NCBI GenBank assembly: GCA_964651495.1
Contig: CAZYWP010000014.1
Location: forward strand, 1 to 37,455
Direction of reading: 5' to 3'
Length of the DNA stretch: 37,455 bases
Origin: CAZNVB01 sp964651495
GTDB taxonomy: Bacteria; Acidobacteriota; Aminicenantia; Aminicenantales; UBA8522
Each line of letters opens with the position of its first letter. Position 1 is the stretch's first letter. Under the pieces are notes generated by a model. That model had not been told where the DNA came from, made no database searches, and saw only the letters and a list, made by a program, of their open reading frames with translations. Below are positions 22,726-31,002 of this stretch, one piece after another. The translations under genes and the position numbers were made by a program.

Positions 22726-23245
22726 ACGGTATGCCCAGGGCCTGGTCGGGGCTCTCCGGGATGAGCCGGAATTCGAGCTGATCCTCGGGGAGCTCGTCCG
22801 GTTCAGGGAGCTGGCAACCGGGCACAAAGGGTTCAGCGAAGCCCTGGCCAATCCGTTTGTGGCGGCGAAAAAGAAAAACCGGATGATCAAAGATGTCCTG
22901 GCCGTTTCTTCTTTCTCGGAGAAGACGTCTCGCTTCCTGACGCTCCTCCTGGCGCATCACCGGCTCGGACTCCTCGAGGGAATTCTTCAGGCACTGCCCG
23001 TCCTCTGGAACGAGCGGAAAGGAGTGTCCACCTTCGAGGTCAGCTCGGTCGTATCCCTGGCCGAGGTCCAGAAGAAAAAACTGCAGGCCGAACTCGAGCG
23101 GCTGGAGAGGAGACCGGTCTGTCTTCATTTTCTCCTTGACCCTGGGCTCGTGGCCGGGATTTCCCTGAAAAAGGGCAACTTTGTTTATGACGCTTCGCTC
23201 CGGGGCCACCTGGAAAAAATCAAAGAAAAAATTACCGAAGGGTAG
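22703..23245 (+). CDS. atpH: F-type ATP synthase subunit delta
   Basis: 180-residue OSCP/delta subunit that ties the top of F1 to the b stalk. Seen: N-terminal helical bundle beginning ILVKRYAQGLVGALRDEPEF, NPFVAAKKKNRMIKDVL, FLTLLLAHHRLGLLEGIL, and the C-terminal strand region DPGLVAGISLKKGNFVYDAS, which matches the family's signature G-x-x-[IV]-x-x-G-x-x-x-[FY]-D. The ATG has GGAAAG upstream, inside the 3' end of atpF. Length is typical. Confidence 0.92.
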   Translation: MRSHILVKRYAQGLVGALRDEPEFELILGELVRFRELATGHKGFSEALANPFVAAKKKNRMIKDVLAVSSFSEKTSRFLTLLLAHHRLGLLEGILQALPVLWNERKGVSTFEVSSVVSLAEVQKKKLQAELERLERRPVCLHFLLDPGLVAGISLKKGNFVYDASLRGHLEKIKEKITEG

Positions 23246-23253
23246 AGAAGCCA

Positions 23254-24768
23254 ATGGACATCAAAGCCGACGAAATCACCAAGATCATCCAGCAACAGAT
23301 CGAGGGCTACGAGACTCAAGTCGATATCCGGGAGGTCGGGACCGTTACCGCCGTCGGAGACGGTATCGCCCGCATTTACGGGCTCGACCGGGTCATGTAC
23401 AACGAGCTCCTCGAGTTCCCCCGGGATGTCTTCGGCCTGGCCCTGAACCTGGAAGAGGAGAGCGTCGGCGCCGTCCTCCTGGGCGAGACCCATCTGGTCA
23501 AGGAAGGCGACCTCGTCCGCCGGACCCACCGCATCATGCAGGTCCCGGCGGGCCCGGCGCTGGTGGGCCGCGTCGTCAACCCGCTCGGCCAGCCCCTGGA
23601 CGGCAAGGGGCCGGTCAAAACGGAAGAGTTCATGGTGGTCGAACGGCTGGCCCCCGGAGTGGTAGACCGCATGCCCGTCCGCGAGCCCCTCCAGACAGGG
23701 ATCAAGGCCATCGACGCCATGATCCCCATCGGCCGCGGCCAGCGCGAGCTCATCATCGGCGACCGGCAGACGGGAAAGACCGCCATTGCCATCGACACCA
23801 TCATCAACCAGAAAAATTCCGATATGGTCTGCATCTACGTGGCCATCGGGCAGAAGAACTCGACTGTCGCCTACATCATCAAAACGCTCGAGGACTACGG
23901 CGCTATGGATTACACCATCGTGCTGGCCGCCTCGGCCAGCGACCCTTCGCCGCTCCAGTATCTGGCCCCCTACAGCGGTTGCGCGATCGGCGAGTATTTC
24001 CGGGACCGGGGACAGCACGCCCTGCTCATTTACGACGACCTCTCCAAGCATGCGGCCGCTTACCGCGAAATCTCGCTGCTGCTCCGTCGGCCGCCGGGAA
24101 GAGAAGCCTATCCGGGGGATGTCTTCTACCTCCATTCGCGGCTGCTCGAGCGGGCGGCGAAGCTCAATGACGAGAAGGGCGGCGGGTCGCTCACCGCTCT
24201 GCCGATCATCGAAACCCAGGCCGGAGACGTGTCCGGCTACATTCCGACGAACGTCATCTCGATCACGGACGGACAGATCTACCTCGAGCAAGAGCTCTTT
24301 AACGCCGGAATCCGGCCGGCCATCAACGTCGGGATTTCCGTGTCCCGAGTCGGGGGGAACGCCCAGATCAAGGCGATGAAGCAGGTCGCCGGCAAACTCC
24401 GGGGCGACCTCCAGCAGTACCGTGAGCTTCTGACCTTCGCCCAGTTCGGGACCGAGCTCGACCGCATCTCCCAGGCTCAGCTCGACAGGGGGGAGAGGCT
24501 GACCGAAGTCCTCAAGCAGAATCAGTATGTTCCGCTGCCGGTCGAATGGCAAATCCTGATCATCTACGCCGGCAACCGGGGATTTCTGGATGAGTTTCCG
24601 GTGGGCAAGATCAGAAAGTACGAACAAGATTTGTATGAGTTCATGGCCAAAGAGCATCCGGACGTGATCCGAGCCATTGCCGAGAAAAAGGCGATCGACG
24701 GGACCCTGGACGAGGCGATCGGCTCCGCCCTGCAGGCGTTCAGCGGGCGGTTCAAGGAAGAAGAATAG
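23254..24768 (+). CDS. atpA: F-type ATP synthase subunit alpha
   Basis: 504-residue non-catalytic nucleotide-binding subunit of the F1 hexamer. Seen: Walker A GDRQTGKT (169-176), the beta-barrel N-terminus VGTVTAVGDGIARIYGLD, the PNVISITDGQIYLE-like segment (PTNVISITDGQIYLEQELF) and GISVSRVGGNAQIKAMK with the interface arginine (R in SRVGG). Length and order are normal. Preceded by GAGAAG nine bases after atpH. Strongly conserved; identification is secure. Confidence 0.98.
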   Translation: MDIKADEITKIIQQQIEGYETQVDIREVGTVTAVGDGIARIYGLDRVMYNELLEFPRDVFGLALNLEEESVGAVLLGETHLVKEGDLVRRTHRIMQVPAGPALVGRVVNPLGQPLDGKGPVKTEEFMVVERLAPGVVDRMPVREPLQTGIKAIDAMIPIGRGQRELIIGDRQTGKTAIAIDTIINQKNSDMVCIYVAIGQKNSTVAYIIKTLEDYGAMDYTIVLAASASDPSPLQYLAPYSGCAIGEYFRDRGQHALLIYDDLSKHAAAYREISLLLRRPPGREAYPGDVFYLHSRLLERAAKLNDEKGGGSLTALPIIETQAGDVSGYIPTNVISITDGQIYLEQELFNAGIRPAINVGISVSRVGGNAQIKAMKQVAGKLRGDLQQYRELLTFAQFGTELDRISQAQLDRGERLTEVLKQNQYVPLPVEWQILIIYAGNRGFLDEFPVGKIRKYEQDLYEFMAKEHPDVIRAIAEKKAIDGTLDEAIGSALQAFSGRFKEEE

Positions 24769-24778
24769 GAAGACCCTC

Positions 24779-25642
24779 ATGCCGGCCCTGATCGACCTGA
24801 GACGGCGCATCAAGAGCGTCAGGAACACCCAGCAGATCACCCAGGCGATGAAGACCGTCTCCACGGCCAAGTTCAAGAGGGCTCAGCGCACGGTGTTCGA
24901 GGGCCGGCCGCAGTGGCATAACCTGCCCGGACTGATCGAGCGGGTCTCGGCCTGGGCCGGCCGGCAGGCGTCGCCGCTTCTTGACCGGCGGGAAGAAAAA
25001 AAACTGCTGGCCATGGTCATCACTTCGGACAAAGGGCTGGCCGGCGCGTTCAATTCCAGCCTGCTGGCCCGGGCGGCCGCCTTCCTGGACGAGAAATCCA
25101 GCCAGGCCGAGATCGGGCTCGTCCTGGTGGGAAAGAAAGCGGTCAATTTCTTCAAAAGAACGCGATTCACTGTCCTCCGGTCCCATCAAGACAAAATCGG
25201 CAAGCTGACGCTGCAGGATCTCAAGGAAATCGCCCAATACCTGATGAGGCAGTACGTCTTTGCCAGGACCGACTCGGTGTACATCATTTACAACGAGTTC
25301 AAGTCCATCCTGGCACCCCGGATCACCATTGCTCGGGTGCTTCCGGTTGCCCGGCCGAAGGAGGAAGCCGATTCTCCGCCCGGGCCCCCGGATTGGGAAC
25401 CCGAGGCCCGGCTTATTTTGCAGTCGCTCCTTCCTCTCTATGTGGAAACTCAAATCTATCATTGCTTTTTCGAGTCGTTGGCGGCCGAGCAGGCGGCCCG
25501 GATGATGGCCATGGAGAACGCCACCAAGAACGCGGAGGATCTGATCGGCGACCTGATCCTCGTCCTCAATAAGATCCGGCAGTCCTCGATCACTAAGGAG
25601 TTGCTCGAGATCATGACCGCCGTGGAAGCCCTGGCTAAATAG
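24779..25642 (+). CDS. atpG: F-type ATP synthase subunit gamma
   Basis: 287-residue rotor shaft. Seen: N-terminal helix LIDLRRRIKSVRNTQQITQAMKTVSTAKF (beginning at residue 4), the Rossmann-like middle with VITSDKGLAGAFNSSL, and the C-terminal helix AARMMAMENATKNAEDLI, which runs into the alpha3beta3 cavity with the first helix. Ten bases after the atpA stop. No redox-type cysteine insertion is present. Confidence 0.97.
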   Translation: MPALIDLRRRIKSVRNTQQITQAMKTVSTAKFKRAQRTVFEGRPQWHNLPGLIERVSAWAGRQASPLLDRREEKKLLAMVITSDKGLAGAFNSSLLARAAAFLDEKSSQAEIGLVLVGKKAVNFFKRTRFTVLRSHQDKIGKLTLQDLKEIAQYLMRQYVFARTDSVYIIYNEFKSILAPRITIARVLPVARPKEEADSPPGPPDWEPEARLILQSLLPLYVETQIYHCFFESLAAEQAARMMAMENATKNAEDLIGDLILVLNKIRQSSITKELLEIMTAVEALAK

Positions 25643-25660
25643 GATTACGCGGAGAGTGCT

Positions 25661-27094
25661 ATGACCCAAGACAGCGAGAAAAAAAGAATCGGGCGGGTTG
25701 TCCAGATCATCGGTCCGGTGGTCGATGTCGAGTTCAAAGACATGCAGCTGCCCGAGATTTACAACGCTATCCGGATCACAAGCGAAGGATTCGAGACCCC
25801 GCTGCCGGTGGACATCATCGTCGAAGCGGAGCAGCATATCGGCGAGGACAAAGTCCGCTGTGTCTCGATGCATCCGACCGACGGCCTGGCCCGCGGAATG
25901 AAGGCCATCGATCTTGAAGGGCCGATCGAAATACCTGTCGGGGAGGAGACACTGGGCCGGGTGCTCAACGTCATCGGCGAGCCCGTGGACCATATGGGGC
26001 CCGTCAATGCCAAGAAAAAATATCCGATCCACCGGCTGCCGCCGCCCCTCAGTGACCAGAGCACCAAGATGGAGATATTCGAGACCGGGATCAAGGTCAT
26101 CGACCTCATCCAACCCTTCCTCAAGGGCGGCAAAATAGGCCTCTTCGGCGGCGCCGGCGTGGGCAAAACGGTCATCATCATGGAGCTCATCCACAACGTC
26201 GCCAAGAAGCATGGTGGCTATTCGGTCTTCGCCGGGGTGGGGGAGCGGACAAGAGAAGGCAACGACCTCTGGCTGGAAATGAAAGAAACGGGGGTCATCA
26301 ATAAGACCTCTCTGATCTACGGGCAGATGACCGAGCCGCCCGGGGCCAGGCTCCGCGTGGGGCTGGCCGCGCTGTCCGTGGCCGAGTATTTCCGCGACGA
26401 GATGAATCAAGACATCCTTCTTTTCATCGATAACATCTTCCGCTTCGTCCAGGCGGGCTCTGAGGTGTCGGCGCTGCTTGGCCGCATGCCCTCGGCCGTG
26501 GGCTATCAGCCCAACCTGGCGACCGAGCTGGGCGAACTGGAGGAGCGGATCACCTCGACCAAGAAAGGGTCGATCACCTCCGTCCAGGCGATTTATGTTC
26601 CGGCCGACGACTTCACCGACCCGGCGCCGGCGACGACGTTTTCCCACCTCGATGCCTCGACCAACCTGTCCCGGGCCCTGACCGAGATGGGCATTTATCC
26701 GGCCGTGGATCCTCTCAATTCCCATTCCCGGATCCTGGACCCGCGCATCATCGGTGAGGAGCACTACCGGGTGGCCCGGCGGGTGAAGGAAGTTTTGCAG
26801 AGATACAAAGACCTCCAGGACATCATCGCCATTCTGGGCATCGAGGAGCTCTCCGAGGAGGACAAGCTCGTCGTGGCCCGGGCCCGCAAGATCCAGCGGT
26901 TCATGTCTCAGCCCTTTCACGTGGCCGAGGAATTCACCGGCCGGCCGGGCACATACGTCCCTATCGAGGAGACGGTCCGCGGATTCAGGGAGATCATCGA
27001 GGGGCACCACGACGACAAGCCCGAGCAGGCGTTCTACATGACCGGGGGGATCGACGAGGTCGTCAAGCGGGCCGAGGAGCTACAGGCTGCATGA
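25661..27094 (+). CDS. atpD: F-type ATP synthase subunit beta
   Basis: 477-residue catalytic subunit making ATP from ADP and phosphate. Seen: Walker A GGAGVGKT (163-170), GERTREGNDLWLEMKE with the catalytic Glu, DILLFIDNIFRFVQAGSEVS (Walker B), PSAVGYQPNLATELGELEER, and the DELSEED-type loop as EELSEEDK, which touches epsilon and gamma. GGAGAG lies upstream of the ATG. Its stop overlaps atpC (4 bp). Confidence 0.98.
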   Translation: MTQDSEKKRIGRVVQIIGPVVDVEFKDMQLPEIYNAIRITSEGFETPLPVDIIVEAEQHIGEDKVRCVSMHPTDGLARGMKAIDLEGPIEIPVGEETLGRVLNVIGEPVDHMGPVNAKKKYPIHRLPPPLSDQSTKMEIFETGIKVIDLIQPFLKGGKIGLFGGAGVGKTVIIMELIHNVAKKHGGYSVFAGVGERTREGNDLWLEMKETGVINKTSLIYGQMTEPPGARLRVGLAALSVAEYFRDEMNQDILLFIDNIFRFVQAGSEVSALLGRMPSAVGYQPNLATELGELEERITSTKKGSITSVQAIYVPADDFTDPAPATTFSHLDASTNLSRALTEMGIYPAVDPLNSHSRILDPRIIGEEHYRVARRVKEVLQRYKDLQDIIAILGIEELSEEDKLVVARARKIQRFMSQPFHVAEEFTGRPGTYVPIEETVRGFREIIEGHHDDKPEQAFYMTGGIDEVVKRAEELQAA

Positions 27095-27375
27095 GCCAAA
27101 ACGGTCCACCTCTTCTCCATCTCAGGGTCATCACGCCCGAGCGGCTGCTCGTGGATGCCGAGGCCGATGAGGTGGCGCTGCCCGGCCTGGAGGGGGAGCT
27201 GGGAATCCTGCCGGGACATTGCTCTCTGATCACTGCGCTCGGGAAGGGCCGCCTGCTTTACCGGCTCGCCGGGGCCGAGCAACAGTTCGAGGTTAAAGGC
27301 GGTTACGCCGAAATCGGGCCGGAGAGCGTGCTGGTCTTCACCACTTTGAGCGAAGATGAGGAATACCGGACCTGA
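27091..27375 (+). CDS. atpC: F-type ATP synthase subunit epsilon, lacking C-terminal helices
   Basis: 94-residue epsilon. The N-terminal beta-sandwich is complete (LHLRVITPERLLVDAEADEV, LPGLEGELGILPGHCSLITAL, FEVKGGYAEIGPESVLVF). The chain stops at EDEEYRT, where most bacterial epsilon subunits (about 130-140 residues) continue into two helices that can brake ATP hydrolysis. The methyltransferase gene starts inside its 3' end, so the short form is not a simple late frameshift. It should couple rotation but probably cannot auto-inhibit. Confidence 0.93.
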   Translation: MSQNGPPLLHLRVITPERLLVDAEADEVALPGLEGELGILPGHCSLITALGKGRLLYRLAGAEQQFEVKGGYAEIGPESVLVFTTLSEDEEYRT

Positions 27376-28108
27376 AGCTTGCGGGGACGAAACGCTCGAT
27401 TCGTTCTACCACGGCCGCATCCGCGTCATCCAGAAGAAAAAAGGTTACCGCTTCTCGGTCGACGCGCCGCTGCTGGCCGACTTCATCCAGACGCATCCGT
27501 CCGACGTCCTTCTCGAGCTCGGCGCCGGGAGCGGGATTATCTCCCTCCTCCTCAGCCTCAGGCCGTTCCGCCGGGTTGTCTGCCTGGAGATCCAGCCGGG
27601 GCTGGTCCAACTCGCCCGGAGGAACGTCCGGCTCAACGGGCTCGAGGAGAGGATCACCGTGCTGGAGCAGGATCTGCGGACCTTCGCCGCGGAAGAGAAA
27701 TTCGACGTCGTTTTCGCCAACCCGCCGTACCTCAAAAAAAGGGGCGGCCAGCTGAGTCTCTCGGAAGAAAAGTCGATCGCCAAGCATGAGATTCACTGTT
27801 CCATTTCTGATATAATGCACCTCGCCGGAACGCTTCTGAAAGAGGATGGCCGCGCTTATCTCATCTATCCGGCCCGGAGAAAGGCGGATTTCGATGCGGC
27901 GGCGGAGCGGAACGGGTTAAAAGTCGGAGCCCTTCGCTATGTTTATCCGGGCGGCGGCCGTCCAGCCCGGTGGTTCCTGGCCGAGTGCGATTTCCGTTCC
28001 CCGGCGGCGGAGGTTCGGCCGCCTCTTTTTATCTATGACGAGCAAGGAGAATACACGGCTGAGATGAAGAGAATTTTTGCCGGAGAGGGCTGTGTCGGGT
28101 CTGCTTAA
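27356..28108 (+). CDS. N6-adenine methyltransferase, TrmN6-like
   Basis: 250-residue SAM-dependent methyltransferase. Seen: motif I LELGAGSGIISLLL (about 53-66), CLEIQP (motif II), EQDLRTF, and NPPY at 122-125, the catalytic motif of amino-methylating enzymes. GYRFSVDAPLLADFI at the N-terminus is characteristic of the YfiC/TrmN6 group, which modifies A37 of tRNA-Val; the exact substrate here is inferred. The gene overlaps atpC by 20 bp and wzm by 17 bp, so it is embedded in one long transcript despite unrelated function. Confidence 0.87.
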   Translation: MRNTGPEACGDETLDSFYHGRIRVIQKKKGYRFSVDAPLLADFIQTHPSDVLLELGAGSGIISLLLSLRPFRRVVCLEIQPGLVQLARRNVRLNGLEERITVLEQDLRTFAAEEKFDVVFANPPYLKKRGGQLSLSEEKSIAKHEIHCSISDIMHLAGTLLKEDGRAYLIYPARRKADFDAAAERNGLKVGALRYVYPGGGRPARWFLAECDFRSPAAEVRPPLFIYDEQGEYTAEMKRIFAGEGCVGSA

Positions 28109-28910
28109 AAACCTCGGCGAGCTGTACAGGTGCCGGGTTCTGATCCAGAACCTGGTGGTGCGGGAGCTCAAGGCCCGCTACCGGGGGACCGTCCTGGGAT
28201 TTCTCTGGTCCTTCTTCAACCCCCTGCTGCTGATGATCGTCTACACGGCCGTCTTCGGCCTGATCATCCGTCCCCGCGACCCGTCCTTCGAGGCCAAGCC
28301 CCTGGTTTACGCCCTGTATCTTTTCTGCGGCATCCTGCCCTGGCACTGGTTCTCCTCGTCCACCCTGGAATCGGCCAATGTCCTGATGATCCACGGGAAC
28401 CTGATCAAGAAGATCCTTTTCCCGGCCGAAGTCCTTCCCGTGGTGACGGTGACGAGCAACATGATCCATTTCTTCTTCGGGCTGCCGATCGTCCTGGCCT
28501 TTATCCCGATCCTGGGAAAGAAGCTCACTCTCTATGCCCTGCTCCTCCCGGTCGTCGTCATCGTCCAGTTCGTCTTCACCCTCGGGTTCAGCCTGCTCAT
28601 CTCCGCCCTGACCGTCCATTTCCGGGACATCAAGGACATCCTGGCCAACTGGCTGACCTTCTGGTTCTTCGCCACGCCCATCGTCTACTCCATGACCTTT
28701 AGCAGTATCCAGGAATCATCCCTTCTCCGGACCTTCCTCAACCTCAATCCCATGACCCACATCATGCAGGGGTACCAGTATTGCCTGTTCTACGGCAGCC
28801 TGTTCCACTGGAAAAGGCTGGGCATGACGCTCCTTGTCTCCCTGGTCCTGTTCGTCGTCAGCTACAAGATCTTCGACCGGCTCCGCGACTCCTTCCCCGA
28901 GGAGGTCTAG
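28092..28910 (+). CDS. O-antigen/polysaccharide ABC exporter permease (Wzm-type)
   Basis: 272-residue inner-membrane ABC-2 permease. Seen: N-terminal amphipathic LIQNLVVRELKARYRGTVLG, then six hydrophobic helices beginning FLWSFFNPLLLMIVYTAVFG, and GYQYCLFYG in the last periplasmic loop. This is the pattern of Wzm/KpsM/TagG proteins that export lipid-linked glycans. The GTG start is preferred because GGAGAGG precedes it; a TTG five codons upstream is possible. It abuts the ATPase gene directly. Confidence 0.87.
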   Translation: MSGLLKNLGELYRCRVLIQNLVVRELKARYRGTVLGFLWSFFNPLLLMIVYTAVFGLIIRPRDPSFEAKPLVYALYLFCGILPWHWFSSSTLESANVLMIHGNLIKKILFPAEVLPVVTVTSNMIHFFFGLPIVLAFIPILGKKLTLYALLLPVVVIVQFVFTLGFSLLISALTVHFRDIKDILANWLTFWFFATPIVYSMTFSSIQESSLLRTFLNLNPMTHIMQGYQYCLFYGSLFHWKRLGMTLLVSLVLFVVSYKIFDRLRDSFPEEV

Positions 28911-30182
28911 ATGTACGCCATCGAAGTCGAACAGGTTTCGCGCGTCTACCAGAAATATTCCGCCCGGCACCGCTTCCAGACTTTCAAGAGCGCCCTGGTG
29001 AAAGGAGATCTCTTCCGGTCCCTCCGGCCGGATGAGCTGGTGACCGCTCTCGAGGATGTCACGATCCGGGTCGAGAAGGGCCAGACCTTCGGCGTCATCG
29101 GGGAGAACGGGTCGGGGAAGAGCACGCTGCTCAAGCTCGTCGCCGGCATCGCCAAGCCGACCAAGGGGAGAGTCCGGACGGAAGGGAAGGTGTCGGCGCT
29201 GATCGAGCTGGGCGCCGGGTTTCACCCGGAGATCTCGGGAAGGGAAAATGTTTTCATCAACGGCATCATGCTGGGGCTGTCGAGGAAGGAGATCAGCGCC
29301 AAGTTCGATGATATCGTCCGCTTCGCCGAGCTCGAGGATTTCATCGAGGCACCGGTCAAGACTTATTCCTCCGGGATGTACATGAGGCTGGGGTTCGCCA
29401 TCGCCATCAACGTCAACCCGGAGATCCTGCTCATCGACGAGGTGCTGGCGGTCGGCGACGCCTCCTTCGTTCCCAAGTGCCTCGACCGGATCGACGACTT
29501 CCGCCGCCGCAAGAAGACGATTCTCTTCGTCAGCCACGATTTGACCACGGTGGAGAAGATCTGCGACCGCGTGGCCTGGCTCAAGGGCGGCCGGCTGCTC
29601 GCTGTCGGCGATCCTAAGCGGGTCATCGATGCCTATCTCCAGGATGTCGTCGACAAGCAGGAAAAAGATTTCGAGAAGCGGCGCGAGGAAAAAACCGCAC
29701 CCGTCGCCGAGGGAGAGGAAAGGCGGGAGAACCGCTGGGGAAAGAGGGAAGTCGAGATCGCCCGGGTGAGACTCAAAAACCTGCAGGGGCAGGAGAAGAA
29801 TGTTTTTTCGCCGGAGGAGGGGATGGCCATCGAGATGGACGTCATCGCCCGCTCCGAAATCGAAGACTTCATCTTCGGCATCGGCCTCTTCAACTCGCAG
29901 GGCATCTCCTGCTATGGGACGAACACTTCTCTCGAGGATTTCGAACCTGTCCTGATCCGGGGGGAAGGAAAGGTCGTTTGCCGGATCGAGAAGCTGAACC
30001 TGATCAACGGAACGTATTATCTGGATGTGGCCGTCCACAAGAGGGACGGCTATCCCTACGATTATCACCGCAACTTGTATTCTTTCCTCGTGTCCTCGAC
30101 CTGCCGGGACGTGGGCATCGGACGCCTGCCTCATACCTGGAGCTTTACTCCCGGGATCGAGTTCAAGCCGCCGCCGGAGTGA
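28911..30182 (+). CDS. O-antigen/polysaccharide ABC exporter ATPase with Wzt C-terminal domain
   Basis: 423-residue ATPase partner of the permease. Seen: Walker A GENGSGKST (64-72), GAGFHPEISGRENVFING, the family's degenerate signature TYSSGMYMRLGFA (about 151-163), Walker B ILLIDEVLAVGD (172-183) and the switch His in LFVSHD. After a charged linker (about 240-265) comes a beta-sandwich (about 270-423) like the Wzt domain that reads the terminal cap of an O-antigen. This tail argues for export of a chain-capped polysaccharide, not teichoic acid. GAGGAGG precedes the ATG, which follows the permease stop without a gap. Confidence 0.92.
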   Translation: MYAIEVEQVSRVYQKYSARHRFQTFKSALVKGDLFRSLRPDELVTALEDVTIRVEKGQTFGVIGENGSGKSTLLKLVAGIAKPTKGRVRTEGKVSALIELGAGFHPEISGRENVFINGIMLGLSRKEISAKFDDIVRFAELEDFIEAPVKTYSSGMYMRLGFAIAINVNPEILLIDEVLAVGDASFVPKCLDRIDDFRRRKKTILFVSHDLTTVEKICDRVAWLKGGRLLAVGDPKRVIDAYLQDVVDKQEKDFEKRREEKTAPVAEGEERRENRWGKREVEIARVRLKNLQGQEKNVFSPEEGMAIEMDVIARSEIEDFIFGIGLFNSQGISCYGTNTSLEDFEPVLIRGEGKVVCRIEKLNLINGTYYLDVAVHKRDGYPYDYHRNLYSFLVSSTCRDVGIGRLPHTWSFTPGIEFKPPPE

Positions 30183-30217
30183 GGGCGGAAAAATAAATCG
30201 CGGATTGACAAAAACTC

Positions 30218-30754
30218 TTGCCAGCCAAAGCAAAAACCGCAGCGAAAAAAGTGGAGAGACCGAGAAAAATCTTCTCTCTTGCCGAGCTGGTCAAAATCCG
30301 CCGCCGGCTCAAGAGAGAAGGGAAAACCGTCGTCTTCACCAACGGATGCTTTGACCTGCTTCACGCCGGTCACATCCGCCTGTTTAGAGAGGCCAGGAAA
30401 CTGGGTGATGTCCTGATCGTGGCGCTCAACCGGGATGTCTCGGTGCGCAAAATCAAGGGTCCGGCCCGGCCGATTTTTCCTCTGCGGGAAAGATGGGAGA
30501 TCCTGGAGGCGATCGAGGACATCGATTACCTGACTTCCTTCGGCGAGGAGACGTCCCAGAAGATCATTGCCACCCTCCTCCCCGATGTCCTAGTCAAAGG
30601 AGGAGACTGGGGGCCCCATCAGGTCGTGGGAAGAGAGACGGTCGAAGCGGCGGGAGGTAAAGTCGTACGCGTCCGCCAGCTCAAGGGCCAATCCACGTCA
30701 GCGATCGTCAAAAAGATCGTCCGCCTCTCGAAGAGGCCGGGGGCGGAACGATAG
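30218..30754 (+). CDS. D-glycero-beta-D-manno-heptose 1-phosphate adenylyltransferase-like
   Basis: 178-residue nucleotidyltransferase corresponding to the C-terminal half of HldE/RfaE, which makes ADP-heptose for LPS core. Seen: VVFTNGCFDLLHAGHIRLF with the HxGH motif (49-52), NRDVSVRKIKGPARPI, and GGDWGPHQVVGRETVEAAGG, ending in LKGQSTSAIVKKI. The kinase half is absent, so it must be encoded elsewhere, as in organisms with split HldA/HldC. Start is uncertain: TTG at 30218 has no good ribosome site, and a GTG at 30251 would drop a Lys/Ala-rich leader of 11 residues. Confidence 0.88.
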   Translation: MPAKAKTAAKKVERPRKIFSLAELVKIRRRLKREGKTVVFTNGCFDLLHAGHIRLFREARKLGDVLIVALNRDVSVRKIKGPARPIFPLRERWEILEAIEDIDYLTSFGEETSQKIIATLLPDVLVKGGDWGPHQVVGRETVEAAGGKVVRVRQLKGQSTSAIVKKIVRLSKRPGAER

Positions 30755-30801
30755 GACTAAGGCCCAAGCGACAGACCGACGCCGGCCCGCTCCTGGAAAA
30801 G

Positions 30802-30845
30802 AAAAGGCCCATCTTTCCCCCGCACTCCGGAAAAGATGGGCTTTT
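30802..30845 (-). terminator. Intrinsic terminator, strongest on the minus strand
   Basis: GCCCATCTTT (30807-30816) pairs perfectly with AAAGATGGGC (30832-30841), and the outer AAAA/TTTT adds four pairs past a bulged G. On the minus strand the hairpin is followed by TTTTCTTTT. It ends the small-peptide transcript and probably also limits read-through from the nucleotidyltransferase side. Confidence 0.75.
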
Positions 30846-30875
30846 CGAGGTCTAAAGAGCAGTTTTACATCGTGC

Positions 30876-30938
30876 TCAGGATGCACGTCGGCAGCCGCTT
30901 TTGCAGTGGCTGACTCGAGGAACCATATACCGTTTCAT
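30876..30938 (-). CDS. Tiny basic two-cysteine peptide gene (20 residues)
   Basis: Predicted peptide MKRYMVPRVSHCKSGCRRAS, not recognised. It carries six Lys/Arg, one His and a C-x3-C pair (C12, C16), with no acidic residue and no hydrophobic export signal. The case rests on its transcription unit: a sigma70-type promoter at 30971-30999, predicted start near 30964, AAGGAG exactly six bases before ATG, and an intrinsic terminator 30 bases after the stop. Just past the peptide, GAGCA/TGCTC (30857-30877) can form a small hairpin overlapping the stop codon. Options are a secreted or modified peptide, a regulatory leader, or a small RNA whose ORF is incidental. No modifying enzyme lies adjacent. 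Confidence 0.5.
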   Translation of the reverse strand: MKRYMVPRVSHCKSGCRRAS

Positions 30939-30970
30939 CACAGGCTCCTTTCCGGCTTCAATATACAGTA

Positions 30971-30999
30971 ATTCTATAAGAAAACTATACTTTAGTCAA
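30971..30999 (-). promoter_or_regulatory. Promoter of the tiny peptide gene
   Basis: Minus strand TTGACT (30994-30999), 17-bp spacer, TAGAAT (30971-30976): five of six matches to each consensus hexamer at ideal spacing. The surrounding sequence is notably AT-rich against a GC-rich genome. Confidence 0.7.
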
Positions 31000-31002
31000 T
31001 TC

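Noticed and set aside
24752..27010. Very long open frame on the minus strand opposite atpG/atpD, about 750 codons
   Set aside because: It is the antisense of conserved ATP synthase genes in a GC-rich genome; the translation is low in hydrophobic cores and has no motif or ribosome site.
30857..30938. Small peptide as a tmRNA tag or an SRP RNA segment
   Set aside because: No ANDxxxALAA-type tag, no tRNA-like ends and no GGAAGCAG-type SRP loop was found on either strand.
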